A DNA stretch of 64,000 nucleotides from Cupriavidus phytohabitans (lineage in GTDB: Bacteria > Pseudomonadota > Gammaproteobacteria > Burkholderiales > Burkholderiaceae): the NCBI RefSeq assembly GCF_000426345.1, contig NZ_AUFE01000004.1, positions 124,001-188,000 on the forward strand. Direction: 5' to 3'. The notes beneath the pieces are model-generated. The model was given only the letters and a program-made list of their open reading frames with translations. It had not been told where the DNA came from and made no database searches. Both the position numbers and the translations under genes were made by a program. Of this stretch, positions 7,966 through 16,844 are shown piece by piece. Positions within the stretch are counted from its first letter, which is position 1, and each line of letters opens with the position of its first letter.

Positions 7966-9279
7966 TCAGGCGGAGCCCGCCTGGACGTGGCCATCGCGGG
8001 ATTTCTGCGTCCGGCTGCGTTTGATGATCCCGAACACGATCATCACCACAGGAAGGATCAACAGGCCTTCCGCCAGCTCGGGATCGACAGGCAGCTTGAC
8101 GACATGCAGCGCCTTCAGCCCCGCTGCCGCGATGGACAGCACGTAGTACGAGATCGCGGCGACAGACAGCCCCTCGACGGCATGCTGCAGATGCAACTGG
8201 TTGCGTGCCGTACGATCCAGTCCGGCGAGCAGCCTTGTGACATCGCGTTCCTGGGCCAGGTTGACGCGGGTGCGGAGCAGGTCGACGGCCCGTGCGACCC
8301 GTGCCGCGATTTGCTCGTGGCGTGACCAGACGCTCCGGCACGTCTCCATGGCAGGCGCGAAGCGCCGCTCCATGAATTCCGCTATCGTCGGCATTCCCTC
8401 GATTCGTTGTTCCCGCAACTCCTGGATTCGCGCCAGGACGATTCGCTCATACGCACGCGAAGCGCTGAAGCGCCCGCTGTGGCCGGACAGCGATTCCACG
8501 CGCACGGCCAGTTCGGTGAGCTTGTCCAGCAGTTCCGCATCGTCCTCGCCGGCGCGACGGGCATCCATGGCCCGCATCAGTTCCTGGAGCGAGCCGTGAA
8601 TGCCGTCGAGCTCGCGGCCCAGGCTGCGTGCGACCGGCAGCGCCAGCAACGCCATCATGCGATATGTCTCGATCTCATAGAGCCGCTGAAGCAGCCTGCC
8701 GCCCTGTTCCTCGCGGAAGTCCTCGTCGATCGCGAGGATGCGCATGTAGCCGTCGGCCCGCACATTCCAGTCGCAGTAGACCTTGCCGCCGCCCAGGACA
8801 TCGCTGCCGACGAGAATCGGCCCGTCGAGCCAATGGCGCAGGTTCGCGCTCACCTCAGCCGCGGCGTTTCCTGACAGCAATTCCATCCGGACCGCATGAA
8901 ATCGTTTGCCCGCCAGCAGGCCCAGCCAATCCGCCGGAACACGATGGATGGCGAGGTCGTTGAAGTAGTCGGTGTCGTTGCGCGGACTGACGAATGTGAA
9001 GGTGGAGAACTCGGTGTGCCGCTCCCACTTCAAATGCCAGCCGAAGGGAGATTGCACGGCGTAGTGCGTGACCCCGTCCACCGGCAGCGCCATGCCGGTC
9101 TGTTCGCACAAGGTGCGCACGAGATACTCGTGGATCGCCGGATCCTCATCCGAGTAGATCGCGTAGTGGGTCAGTGACACGCTGCCGCTGAACCGAAGAA
9201 AGGGGCGGGCGTGCAATTCAGCGACCAGGGAGGCGCGCAGCGGGTGGTCGACGAGTGACGAAGCGGCTTTGTTGTCCAT
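7966..9279 (-). CDS. DUF3422 family membrane-anchored protein
   Basis: About 437 residues. The body matches the pattern of the DUF3422 family: LHARPFLRF near the start, a FVSPRNDTDYF segment, central charged helices with coiled-coil character, and one or two hydrophobic helices near the C-terminus (AISYYVLSIAAAGL and PVVMIVFGII). Family function is unknown. The ATG of MDNKAASS is chosen because family homology begins close after it; upstream in-frame sequence is Arg/Ser-rich and not convincing. It is divergent from a LysR gene, with 151 bases between the starts, so joint regulation is plausible. Confidence 0.82.
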   Translation of the reverse strand: MDNKAASSLVDHPLRASLVAELHARPFLRFSGSVSLTHYAIYSDEDPAIHEYLVRTLCEQTGMALPVDGVTHYAVQSPFGWHLKWERHTEFSTFTFVSPRNDTDYFNDLAIHRVPADWLGLLAGKRFHAVRMELLSGNAAAEVSANLRHWLDGPILVGSDVLGGGKVYCDWNVRADGYMRILAIDEDFREEQGGRLLQRLYEIETYRMMALLALPVARSLGRELDGIHGSLQELMRAMDARRAGEDDAELLDKLTELAVRVESLSGHSGRFSASRAYERIVLARIQELREQRIEGMPTIAEFMERRFAPAMETCRSVWSRHEQIAARVARAVDLLRTRVNLAQERDVTRLLAGLDRTARNQLHLQHAVEGLSVAAISYYVLSIAAAGLKALHVVKLPVDPELAEGLLILPVVMIVFGIIKRSRTQKSRDGHVQAGSA

Positions 9280-9430
9280 GCTCGGATGGCGGATACCGGA
9301 ATCCCGCGGTCGAGACATGGCGCGAGATTGCGGTCCACGTCTCCGGTTTGTTGTTGACGAAATATCGCATGCCGCTTTCAAGAAGGAAAACGCATAATAT
9401 TGATTATTGTGTTCAGTTTTCCTGATACCT

Positions 9431-10297
9431 ATGAAGATGCTCGACCACGATGTCCTGGCGACGGTCATCGCCGTCGCCGAGAGCGGCAACATGACGCGGG
9501 CGGCCGAGGCGGTGAACCGCTCGCAGTCCGCTGTCAGCATGCAAATCAAGGCACTCGAGGAGGCACTGGGCCGGCCCCTGTTCGTGCGGCGGCCGCGCAG
9601 CATCGTGCTGACGCATGAGGGTGAAGTGCTGCTGGGCTTCGCACGGCGGATGCTGGCCCTGCACGACGAAGCCTGGGCTGCCGTGGTACGGCCGGAAGTG
9701 ACGGGGAAGGTAGCGATCGGGGTGCCCGACGACTACGCGTCATCGCTGCTGCCATCCGTGCTGAAGAAGTTCTCGACGACGTATCCGAAAGTGCAGATCC
9801 AGGTCGTGGGCCTGCCCAGCAGCGCGCTCGCACCACTGGTCAAGGACGGCACGGTCGACCTGGTCTGCGGCACGCGCGTGAAGGGCTTGTCCGGCGACTT
9901 CATCCGGCACGAGCCGATGGCGTGGGCCGCCATGGCGAACGGGCCGCAAGTCTGGGAGGACAGGCCGTTGCCTATCGCCGTGTTCATGCCGGGAAGCGTG
10001 GCGCGCGAGAACGCGATCCGCAGCCTGGACCGCGCAGGGATTCCGCATCGAACGTCGTACGAGAGTCCGAGCCTGCTGGGTTTGCTCAGCATGGTCGAGG
10101 CAGGCCTGGCCGTCGCGGCGCTGGCCCGCTGCGCGATCCCGCCACAACTGACCGTGCTTGGCCAGGCCCACGGACTGCCCGACCTGCCTCCGCTCGAGCT
10201 GATCCTTGCCCGAAGCGCGAAGTCGAAGCGGCCGCCTTGTGATTTCCTTGCCGAGCAGATCATGACGGATCTTCGGCCAGGCACGGGCCAGGTCTGA
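9431..10297 (+). CDS. LysR-family transcriptional regulator
   Basis: A 288-residue LTTR with an N-terminal winged helix-turn-helix (MTRAAEAVNRSQSAVSMQIKALEEALGRPLFVRR) and a periplasmic-binding-protein-like effector domain. The ATG in ATGAAGATGCTC begins the usual LTTR pattern (LDHDVLATVIAVAESGN); an upstream GTG frame extension is not needed. It is transcribed away from the DUF3422 gene. The gap holds an AT-rich inverted repeat ATAAT-ATTG-ATTAT at 9394-9407 that could be its operator. The inducing ligand is unknown. Confidence 0.88.
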   Translation: MKMLDHDVLATVIAVAESGNMTRAAEAVNRSQSAVSMQIKALEEALGRPLFVRRPRSIVLTHEGEVLLGFARRMLALHDEAWAAVVRPEVTGKVAIGVPDDYASSLLPSVLKKFSTTYPKVQIQVVGLPSSALAPLVKDGTVDLVCGTRVKGLSGDFIRHEPMAWAAMANGPQVWEDRPLPIAVFMPGSVARENAIRSLDRAGIPHRTSYESPSLLGLLSMVEAGLAVAALARCAIPPQLTVLGQAHGLPDLPPLELILARSAKSKRPPCDFLAEQIMTDLRPGTGQV

Positions 10298-10330
10298 CAT
10301 CCGCAGCCAGTATGAATGCGGCACCTGGCT

Positions 10331-11176
10331 TCAGGAGCCCTTGCGTCCCGCCATATGATGCAGGTACGCCAGGAGGTCCTTCAGGTCAGCATCGGAGAGC
10401 GCCTTGTCGTCGATTGCCGGCATGCGCGCGCCGGGCCACCAACGCAGTGACTGCGGGTCGCGGATCAACTTGGCCAGCTTGTCGTCGCCCATATATTCCA
10501 CCGCGCTGTGCGGCACATTGAGGTCCGGACCGAGGTGGGCATCGCCGACCTTGTTCAGCGAGTGGCACGAGAAGCAGACGCGCTGGAAGGTGGCGAAGCC
10601 GCGCATGACCGGGCCGTCGGCTGGCTGGTCGGAGGCAGGCCGGATGGCCGCGAAGCGCTCCGCGGGCGATGCGGTGATATCGATGCGCACGATGCTGTAG
10701 GTCCAATGGCTTTCGTTGACCACGGATGCGGCGCGCCCCGACGGCAATGTCCAGATCAGGCGAAACGGGCCGATGCCCTGGCCTTTGAGCTTCGGCCACG
10801 GCCTCGCAGGATTCTCTACCGCCAGCCAGGCCCGCGGCTCGTCGGCGCTATCGGCCAGCAGCATGCGCAGCGGCAGGTGAGAGACATAGCCATCGCTGGC
10901 TGCTGTCGTGGCAGTCGCGCCGGCCTCCGCCGGCATGCCGCGCAACAGGGAAGCCATTGGGATCGCCTTGAACGTCAGGCGGCGTTTCAGGTTGTCATCG
11001 TCGACCGTCACGTCAGCCAGTCGGCGGTCCTTTAGCAGCGCCTCGGCCGTCCAGCTGCGTTGTTGCGTACCAGCCGCAACGACCAGCGTGGCGGGTTCGG
11101 CGCCGCTCGCCGGACCTGCAAGGCATACCATGGCACAGGCAAGCGCTCCAACTGCCTTTGCAATCCAGGCCTTCAT
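10331..11176 (-). CDS. Exported cytochrome c-domain protein
   Basis: A 281-residue secreted protein with a cleavable signal peptide (MKAWIAKAVGALACAMVCLAG ending at GPASGAEP). Residues about 27-180 form a domain reminiscent of the cofactor-free sulfite-oxidase-like fold found in some periplasmic redox partners. Residues about 195-280 are a class I cytochrome c with heme site CFSCH and a distal Met candidate in GARMPAIDD. The GPDLN segment after the heme site is typical of class I cytochromes. It probably shuttles electrons in the periplasm; the partner is not identifiable here. It converges on the LysR gene at 9431. Downstream on the same strand there is no partner gene. Confidence 0.83.
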   Translation of the reverse strand: MKAWIAKAVGALACAMVCLAGPASGAEPATLVVAAGTQQRSWTAEALLKDRRLADVTVDDDNLKRRLTFKAIPMASLLRGMPAEAGATATTAASDGYVSHLPLRMLLADSADEPRAWLAVENPARPWPKLKGQGIGPFRLIWTLPSGRAASVVNESHWTYSIVRIDITASPAERFAAIRPASDQPADGPVMRGFATFQRVCFSCHSLNKVGDAHLGPDLNVPHSAVEYMGDDKLAKLIRDPQSLRWWPGARMPAIDDKALSDADLKDLLAYLHHMAGRKGS

Positions 11177-11300
11177 GGGTGTCTCTCCGGAAGCGGCGTA
11201 ACGTGTTGAAATGCGTGTTGAAATGCGTGTTGAAGGCTCAGTGTAATAAAGAAAAACGGACAGCCTGCGCTGCCCGCTTCTTTTCCGCCTGTCTTGCCTG

Positions 11301-11432
11301 TTACCTCGCGCTCACCGCCACCGCACGCTCCATGGCTTGCTGCTGCCGCAGGACTTCTGTCGTCTGGCCCTGCCCGTCCGGTGCCCAGCCCGGGGGCATC
11401 ACCAGGTAACCGATCGCATTCTGGAGAGGGGT
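11301..11432 (-). pseudogene. C-terminal remnant of a desaturase-family gene
   Basis: The minus strand encodes a tail of about 43 codons ending in TAA. It contains AIGYLVMPPGW, then PDG-G-TTE-LRQQ and ERAVAV, nearly identical to the end of the intact sterol desaturase-family protein encoded at 38557-39471. No upstream part of the gene (His motifs, membrane helices) is present; the frame upstream of about 11432 no longer resembles the family. The whole 11177-11508 interval contains nothing else recognisable apart from an imperfect direct repeat of AATGCGTGTTGAA near 11211-11238. This is a decayed or recombined paralogue fragment. Confidence 0.82.
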
Positions 11433-11508
11433 GACGCCTTGCTTGCATCTCGCCCTGTCTACCTGGTGCGGTGAGAGCGGGAAGCGGATGGGGCTACCTC
11501 CGGCGCGC

Positions 11509-12438
11509 TTACGAAGCGTTTTTCCTGGTTTCCCTCATATCGGAAGCGGCCTGCCGCTTCACAATCGCATTCAGCGTGTCGACGAAAGCCAGCGAAAGCC
11601 TCGACAGTGGTTCGATGTTGACGTTGTAGATTTGAACCGAGGCATTGACTTCCGTGCGCACAGGCACCGCGACAATGTCCCGCCAGGCCTGGCCGAAAAC
11701 CGTCATGGCATCGACAAGCGCGATGCCCGCCCCAGCCTGGGCCAGGGCGCGTGCCACATGCGCTTGTTCGACCTGCACCTTGACATCGGGTTGCTCGCTT
11801 TCCTTGCCGAAAACGTGGTGCACCAGCAGGCTGAATGGTACGTCCGAGCCATAGCCGATCAGGTCTTCGTTCACGAGATCCTGAGGGCGTACCCAGGTGC
11901 GCGTGCTGAGCCGATGACCCGTCGGAATCAGCGCCACAATGGGATTCTTTACCAGCAGCCGGGACTCCAGATTCGGGTGGGTCAGCGGCATGCTCGACAC
12001 CGCCAGATCCACCTGCCCTGACAGAAGGCTGCGCAACATGTTGCTCGCGATCTGGGTGCGAACCACCACGCGCACGGCGGGATGAGCCTTGCGGAATTTG
12101 GCAATGGCGTTTGGCAACAACGTCTGTCCCATGTTCGGACTGCATGAGATCCTTACGCTGCCGGTGCGATTGGCCACCAGATCCTCTGCCACCTCGTTCA
12201 CGCGTTCTACGCCTTCGTAGACGGCATTCACTTCGCCTAACAGTCGACGGGCCTCGGGCGTAGGGTGAAGACGGCCCTTGGCGCGGACAAACAAGGTCAA
12301 TCCAAGCCGTTGCTCAGTGTGCGCCATCAGTCGGCTGATGGCGGGCTGGGAAACAAAGAGCAGCGTCGATGCGCCACTGATCGACCCGGTCAGCATGATC
12401 GCGCGGAATACCTCTATCTGGCGGAGGTTCATCTTCAT
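11509..12438 (-). CDS. LysR-family transcriptional regulator
   Basis: A 309-residue LTTR: helix-turn-helix SISGASTLLFVSQPAISRLMAHTEQRLGLTLF, then the effector domain. The composition of the N-terminal region (NLRQIEVFRAIMLTGSISGAS) is that of the OccR/NocR-like branch that often controls opine or amino-acid uptake. The ATG in ATGAAGATGAAC is used. A perfect inverted repeat ATTAAC-GTGAT-GTTAAT lies five bases upstream of the start codon, a likely autoregulatory site. There is no obvious target operon next to it: the next 278 bases upstream contain no gene I recognise. The C-terminal residues RETRKNAS are Arg/Lys-rich. Confidence 0.88.
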   Translation of the reverse strand: MKMNLRQIEVFRAIMLTGSISGASTLLFVSQPAISRLMAHTEQRLGLTLFVRAKGRLHPTPEARRLLGEVNAVYEGVERVNEVAEDLVANRTGSVRISCSPNMGQTLLPNAIAKFRKAHPAVRVVVRTQIASNMLRSLLSGQVDLAVSSMPLTHPNLESRLLVKNPIVALIPTGHRLSTRTWVRPQDLVNEDLIGYGSDVPFSLLVHHVFGKESEQPDVKVQVEQAHVARALAQAGAGIALVDAMTVFGQAWRDIVAVPVRTEVNASVQIYNVNIEPLSRLSLAFVDTLNAIVKRQAASDMRETRKNAS

Positions 12439-12442
12439 GATG

Positions 12443-12459
12443 ATTAACGTGATGTTAAT
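12443..12459. promoter_or_regulatory. Inverted repeat before LysR gene
   Basis: ATTAAC (12443-12448) and GTTAAT (12454-12459) form a perfect 6-base inverted repeat with a 5-base spacer directly upstream of the LysR start. A further GTTAAT occurs near 12484. The T-N11-A spacing type suits an LTTR operator. The rest of 12460-12716 shows no gene. Confidence 0.55.
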
Positions 12460-12716
12460 GGTGCCAGTAGAAAAGCATAAGACGGTTAATATGGCTGTGT
12501 CTACGCCGTTTTCCATGGATTCAGCGGCCGAGGCCTTGCGCGCCGGCGAGGACACCTCGGGACGGAATGCCGGCTCCCGCGGCATGCTTGATCACGCCGG
12601 ATTCGGGTACGAAGTAATCGAAGGGAATGCGCTGGCGAAACGGTTGGGGACGGTGTCGAGCATGAGGCGACACGATTTCACCAGCAGGCGACCTCCAGTC
12701 CCCAACGGCACGAAAA

Positions 12717-13565
12717 CTAGCTTGGCTCGGCGCCTGACCCGATGATGAGTTCAAGCTCGGTCTTGAAGCCTTCAGCGACTTCGAACTGCTTCAGGCATTC
12801 ATGAACATCGTTCCAGGCCTTTAATCTTGCCGCGACGTCGAGGTCCGCTACCACGGCCCGGTATGCCCCGGCGGCTTCCTGCATCAGTTGCAGGGCATCG
12901 GACGCGCTCGGCAAGACGAGCTGCGCTCGAACGTGCTGTGTTTTCACATCGCCAAGACCGCTGTCGTTCAACAGGCGTTCCATCGCGCCTTCGCCTCCCA
13001 GTGCGAAGATTCCGGGTTGTCCGGGCGCGGGAGGAGACTTGCCCGCGTGGCGTAGAAGGATCGCCATCGGTTCCGCCATAAAGGGATTGTTGGCCGGCGT
13101 CGTGAAGACCAGCGCCGCGAAACGCGCGCCAGGCTTGAGTGCGCGCCGGACAGCTTTCAGTGCCTCGCCAGGTGACGGAAAAAGCATCAAGCCCAATCGG
13201 CATATCGCCGCGTCGAACGGGGCCAGCGTCTCGTCCAGTTCGTCTGCTGCGCATTCCAGCGTTTCGATATTCCGGAGACCGGCACGAGCGGCATTTCGGC
13301 GGACATGCTCCAGCATGGTGCCCGATATATCACTGGCGACCACTTCGCCGCCGGCGCCCACTCGCATCGCTGTCTGGATACTCTGGCTGCCGGCACCGCA
13401 GGCCAGATCGAGAACGCGCATGCCCGGCCGGATACCGGCCATATCGATGAGCGCGTCCGTGGCGCCCGAAAGATTGGTGGCGAACACATGCTCCCACTTC
13501 GCCCAGCCGGGAGCTGCCGACTCCCACGTATTGCGAAGACTGGATTTCACGTTGCTGTCGGTCAT
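12717..13565 (-). CDS. Class I SAM-dependent methyltransferase
   Basis: A 282-residue Rossmann methyltransferase. Motif I reads VLDLACGAGSQS (about residues 50-61), the acidic end of beta-2 is VASDISGTML, and motif IV is in FDAAICRLGLMLFPSP. The overall pattern is UbiE/COQ5-like (Methyltransf_11/25), but the substrate cannot be told from sequence. It lies about 70 bases downstream of a flavodiiron-like metallo-beta-lactamase gene on the same strand, so the two may be co-transcribed. There is no signal peptide. Confidence 0.85.
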   Translation of the reverse strand: MTDSNVKSSLRNTWESAAPGWAKWEHVFATNLSGATDALIDMAGIRPGMRVLDLACGAGSQSIQTAMRVGAGGEVVASDISGTMLEHVRRNAARAGLRNIETLECAADELDETLAPFDAAICRLGLMLFPSPGEALKAVRRALKPGARFAALVFTTPANNPFMAEPMAILLRHAGKSPPAPGQPGIFALGGEGAMERLLNDSGLGDVKTQHVRAQLVLPSASDALQLMQEAAGAYRAVVADLDVAARLKAWNDVHECLKQFEVAEGFKTELELIIGSGAEPS

Positions 13566-13635
13566 CTGGAGACTCCCTCAGGATCCGCCGCCGCATCTGG
13601 GCCACTCCGGAGCGGGTGGCACTTCAGCGCGGCGC

Positions 13636-14367
13636 TTAGCCGCGTTCGATGCTGTCGGCGAGCGCGCGCAACAAGGCCGCGCCATCGCCCCTCCAGGCGC
13701 TGCCGTGCATACAGGCGAGCGTTGTCGGCTGCAATGCGGCAAGGCGTTCCAGCATTGCGCGGGCGTTCCGGGTGTGCGAGAAATAGTCCATCTTGCGACG
13801 GAAAGCCTCGCTCGGTTCGAGGATGTCGCTTTCGGTAAGCGGCGGGTGCTCAGAACCGCCCTGGGTAAACAAATCGCCACAAAGCAGCGTTGCCGACGCG
13901 GTCTCCATGAGGAATCCGCATTCCCAGGCGTGCGGCAGATGCGGCGTATAAAGCCAGCGCACGCTATGCTGCCCGAGCGAGATCGACTCGCCATCTTCCA
14001 GCGCACGTGGCGGCCGGTCGGCATAGTCGCTAACCGAGACCATGGCCGCGACCTGGCCGCACAGTGGTTCCGCACCCGGCGCGGCCGCGAGAAACTCATT
14101 GAGTGCGCCGCACTCGTCGGCCTCGAAATGCGAGAAGCCGACATAGCGCAAGCGATCGATTGGCATGATCCGCCCGACCGCTTCCCCGATGACCGGAAAT
14201 AGCCTGCGCAGGCCGGTATGAAACAGCAGCGGCTGGTCGTCGTCGATCAGATACTGGTTGAAAGAGAATCCGCCACCACCTGGGATCTCGACCGGCGTGG
14301 AGATGCGATAGATGCGGTTCGCAATCTCGTCGATTCTTGTACCGCTCGAAAGGGACAGGGTCGCCAT
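13636..14367 (-). CDS. Flavodiiron-like metallo-beta-lactamase protein
   Basis: A 243-residue protein with a metallo-beta-lactamase fold but not the hydrolase motif HxHxDH. It shows HFEADE, the H-x-E-x-D arrangement of flavodiiron and oxygen-binding di-iron proteins (with the following His replaced by Glu), then TPHLPHAWE, LLCGDLFTQGG and CMHGSAWRG, which match the later His/Asp/His ligands. The flavodoxin domain of flavodiiron proteins is absent. Such stand-alone proteins bind two irons and may reduce or sense O2 or NO. The ATG at 14367 has AAGGAG eight bases upstream. It is upstream of the methyltransferase gene on the same strand and divergent from a broken TetR gene. Function is inferred from ligand pattern only. 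Confidence 0.72.
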   Translation of the reverse strand: MATLSLSSGTRIDEIANRIYRISTPVEIPGGGGFSFNQYLIDDDQPLLFHTGLRRLFPVIGEAVGRIMPIDRLRYVGFSHFEADECGALNEFLAAAPGAEPLCGQVAAMVSVSDYADRPPRALEDGESISLGQHSVRWLYTPHLPHAWECGFLMETASATLLCGDLFTQGGSEHPPLTESDILEPSEAFRRKMDYFSHTRNARAMLERLAALQPTTLACMHGSAWRGDGAALLRALADSIERG

Positions 14368-14598
14368 GGTGCGCTCCTTTCCTGGGCAATTGACGGGGCC
14401 AGGCTCGGCCAGCCCGGCGGTACCCGTTCGGCGATTGTCGACCATCCAGATACTGATGTCCAACGACCGCTTCTGATCCAGGACCCGTTGCTCCCCACTT
14501 AGGTAGGGGATGCGTGCGATATACCCGATGGAGTTAGGTGAAAGCCATTAGCGCAGGCTGCATCCAATAGCGAAACCCTCAACGGGCAGGTCGGGACA

Positions 14599-14793
14599 AT
14601 GCGCAGTGATGGCGACGGCGAGCAGGTCTCAACCCCGGGTCGTCCGGACGGCGATCAGGAAGCGAAGCGCAAGGCGTTGCTGAGGGCGGCATCATCGGTG
14701 ATTGCGGAGGAGGGATATGCCAATGCATCGCTGCGCAACGTAGTCACGCACGCGACCGCCCGCCATCCAGTGCGCGGCCAATGTGCCCGTTAA
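14599..14793 (+). pseudogene. Truncated TetR-family regulator
   Basis: A 64-codon frame whose first two thirds read as the N-terminal helix-turn-helix of a TetR repressor (AKRKALLRAASSVIAEEGYANASLRNV), then a fragment VTHAT that in intact TetR proteins follows five or so residues later (the usual A-R-R-A-G turn is missing), then unrelated sequence and a stop. The recognition helix is damaged and the ligand-binding domain is gone. It sits where a divergent regulator of the metallo-beta-lactamase/methyltransferase pair would be expected. The interval 14368-14887 holds nothing else I recognise. Confidence 0.7.
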
Positions 14794-14887
14794 CACGGAT
14801 CAGAGTCAGGCCGGCCTTCCGCTGCCTTGACGCCCCCGCCATTGGTGTAGCACCATCGTTTGCTAGCAAAACCTGGTCGACCTCGCC

Positions 14888-16030
14888 ATGAACGAACCCC
14901 GCAAGCTTTCGTCTACCATCGCCGATGAATGGCAGTCACCGCCGGACCGGACCAGCGTGACTGACGACGCCCATGTCGAAGACATCATCCCGCTGCCGCC
15001 GCCTGAACACCTGATCCGCTTTTTCCCGATCCGGAACACGGCCGTCGAGTCGCTGATCACGCAGACGCGCCAGCGCATCGCACGTATCCAGCATGGCCAG
15101 GACGACCGGCTGCTGGTGATCATGGGGCCTTGCTCGATCCACGACCCGCAGGCGGCACTTGAATATGCGCGGCTGTTGCTGGCGCAGCGGCAGCGCCATG
15201 CCGGGACGCTTGAGATCGTGATGCGCGTGTATTTCGAGAAGCCCCGAACCACGGTCGGCTGGAAAGGGCTGATCAATGACCCATACCTGGATGAGAGCTA
15301 TCGTATCGACGAGGGCCTGCGCATTGCGCGCAGCCTGCTGGTCGACATCAACCGACTCGGCTTGCCTGCGGCCGGCGAGTTGCTGGACGTGATCTCGCCA
15401 CAGTACATAGGCGACCTGATCTGCTGGGGCGCGATCGGCGCCCGCACCACGGAAAGCCAGGTGCATCGCGAGCTGGCTTCGGGGAGTTCAGCGCCGATCG
15501 GCTTCAAGAATGGCACCGACGGCAACATCCGGATTGCGATCGACGCGATCCAGGCCGCATCGCGTCCGCACCACTTCCTGGGCGTGCACAAGAACGGCCA
15601 GGTCGCGACCGTGCACACCAAGGGCAATCCGGACTGCCACGTCATCCTCCGCGGCGGCAAGGTCCCCAACTACGATGCGGATTCCGTGGCGGCGGCCTGC
15701 AGGGAGCTGCAGGCGGCAGGGCTGGGCGACGCGCTGATGGTGGATTTCAGTCACGCCAACAGCAGCAAGCAGCATGAGCGGCAGATCGATGTGGCGAGAG
15801 ATGTGGCGCAGCAGATTCGTACCGGCAGCCGGTCCGTCTTCGGGGTCATGGTCGAAAGCAATCTGGTGGCCGGCGCGCAGAAGTTCACGCCAGGGCAGCA
15901 TAGCCCGTCCACCTTGACATACGGGCAGAGTATTACCGATGCCTGCATCGGCTGGGATGATTCCCTGGCCATGCTGGAAATGCTCAGCGACGCGGTCGAC
16001 GAACGCCGCGGCCTCAAGCGCAATACTTAG
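14888..16030 (+). CDS. aroG: 3-Deoxy-7-phosphoheptulonate synthase
   Basis: A 380-residue class I DAHP synthase that joins phosphoenolpyruvate and erythrose 4-phosphate in the first step of aromatic amino acid synthesis. Hallmarks are MGPCSIHDP, FEKPRTTVGWKGLINDP, GARTTESQVHRELASG, GFKNGTDG and the metal-site region VDFSHANSSK. About 30 extra residues precede the family core. The AroF/G/H subtype (which amino acid inhibits it) cannot be decided by eye. It converges on the FrnE-like gene. No regulator for it is evident; a broken TetR gene lies just upstream. Confidence 0.94.
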   Translation: MNEPRKLSSTIADEWQSPPDRTSVTDDAHVEDIIPLPPPEHLIRFFPIRNTAVESLITQTRQRIARIQHGQDDRLLVIMGPCSIHDPQAALEYARLLLAQRQRHAGTLEIVMRVYFEKPRTTVGWKGLINDPYLDESYRIDEGLRIARSLLVDINRLGLPAAGELLDVISPQYIGDLICWGAIGARTTESQVHRELASGSSAPIGFKNGTDGNIRIAIDAIQAASRPHHFLGVHKNGQVATVHTKGNPDCHVILRGGKVPNYDADSVAAACRELQAAGLGDALMVDFSHANSSKQHERQIDVARDVAQQIRTGSRSVFGVMVESNLVAGAQKFTPGQHSPSTLTYGQSITDACIGWDDSLAMLEMLSDAVDERRGLKRNT

Positions 16031-16060
16031 CCTGCAAGCTACCGGCCTGCGCGCCGTGCC

Positions 16061-16723
16061 TTAGCGCGGCGTACCTGCCTGCTGCGCCTCGGCCACAATT
16101 TCCCGGATCGCCTGTTCGAAAGCCTCGACCGGCTGCCCGCCCGTTACCAGGTAGCGGTTGTTGAAGATCACCGACGGCACCGACTGGATGCCCATCTGCT
16201 GGTACTGGCGCTCTTCGTCGCGCACGTCGTCGGCGTACTGGCCGCTCTCCAGCACCTGGCGCGCAGCGACCGCATCCAGGCCAACCGACGCCGCTGCCTC
16301 AATCAGCACGGCATGGTTGCCCGGATCCTTGCCATCGGTATGGTAGGCGCGCAGCAGCGCCAGCTTCAGCGGGACTTGCTTTCCTTCCAGGCCGGCCCAG
16401 TACAGCAGCCGGTGGGCGTCGAAAGTGTTGTAGACAAAGGCGCGCTCGCCGAAGCTGAAGCCCACGCCGGCGCCGCGCTCGCGGATCATGGCCTGGGTTT
16501 CGGCGATCTGCGCGGGCGTGCGGCCATACTTCTTGCCGAGGTAGTCGACGATGGCCTGGCCTTCCGGCCCCATGTCGGGGTTCAGCTCGAAGGGATGCAG
16601 CACGATCTCGGCGTCGACGTGGTCGCCCAGCCGCTGCAGCGCCAGCTGGAGCGAAGACAGGCCAATGGCGCACCAGGGGCAGGCGATGTCGGAGACGAAG
16701 TCGATTCTGAGGGGTTGGGTCAT
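16061..16723 (-). CDS. FrnE-like DsbA family oxidoreductase
   Basis: A 220-residue thioredoxin-fold protein with an inserted helical domain, of the FrnE/2-hydroxychromene isomerase-like DsbA branch. The active site is CPWC (DIACPWCAIG), and the cis-Pro loop is in IQSVPSVIFNNRYLVTGGQ. There is no signal peptide, so it is a cytoplasmic dithiol-disulfide enzyme, and the family is often linked to oxidative or metal stress. It stands alone between aroG (convergent) and a small exported protein. Confidence 0.9.
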   Translation of the reverse strand: MTQPLRIDFVSDIACPWCAIGLSSLQLALQRLGDHVDAEIVLHPFELNPDMGPEGQAIVDYLGKKYGRTPAQIAETQAMIRERGAGVGFSFGERAFVYNTFDAHRLLYWAGLEGKQVPLKLALLRAYHTDGKDPGNHAVLIEAAASVGLDAVAARQVLESGQYADDVRDEERQYQQMGIQSVPSVIFNNRYLVTGGQPVEAFEQAIREIVAEAQQAGTPR

Positions 16724-16844
16724 GGCGATTTGCTGGCAGGCTCAAACGGGATGTTGGCCGACAGGGTAGCCTGACTTGCGGATCTTTGCTGGAAGGGTCT
16801 TTTGCGCAGCGGCCGGGCTGGCGGGCCCGGCCGGCAGCGGCGCG

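Noticed and set aside
12460..12716. Reading frames between the LysR and methyltransferase genes
   Set aside because: Short open frames on both strands have no ribosome site or recognisable family; I see no gene there.
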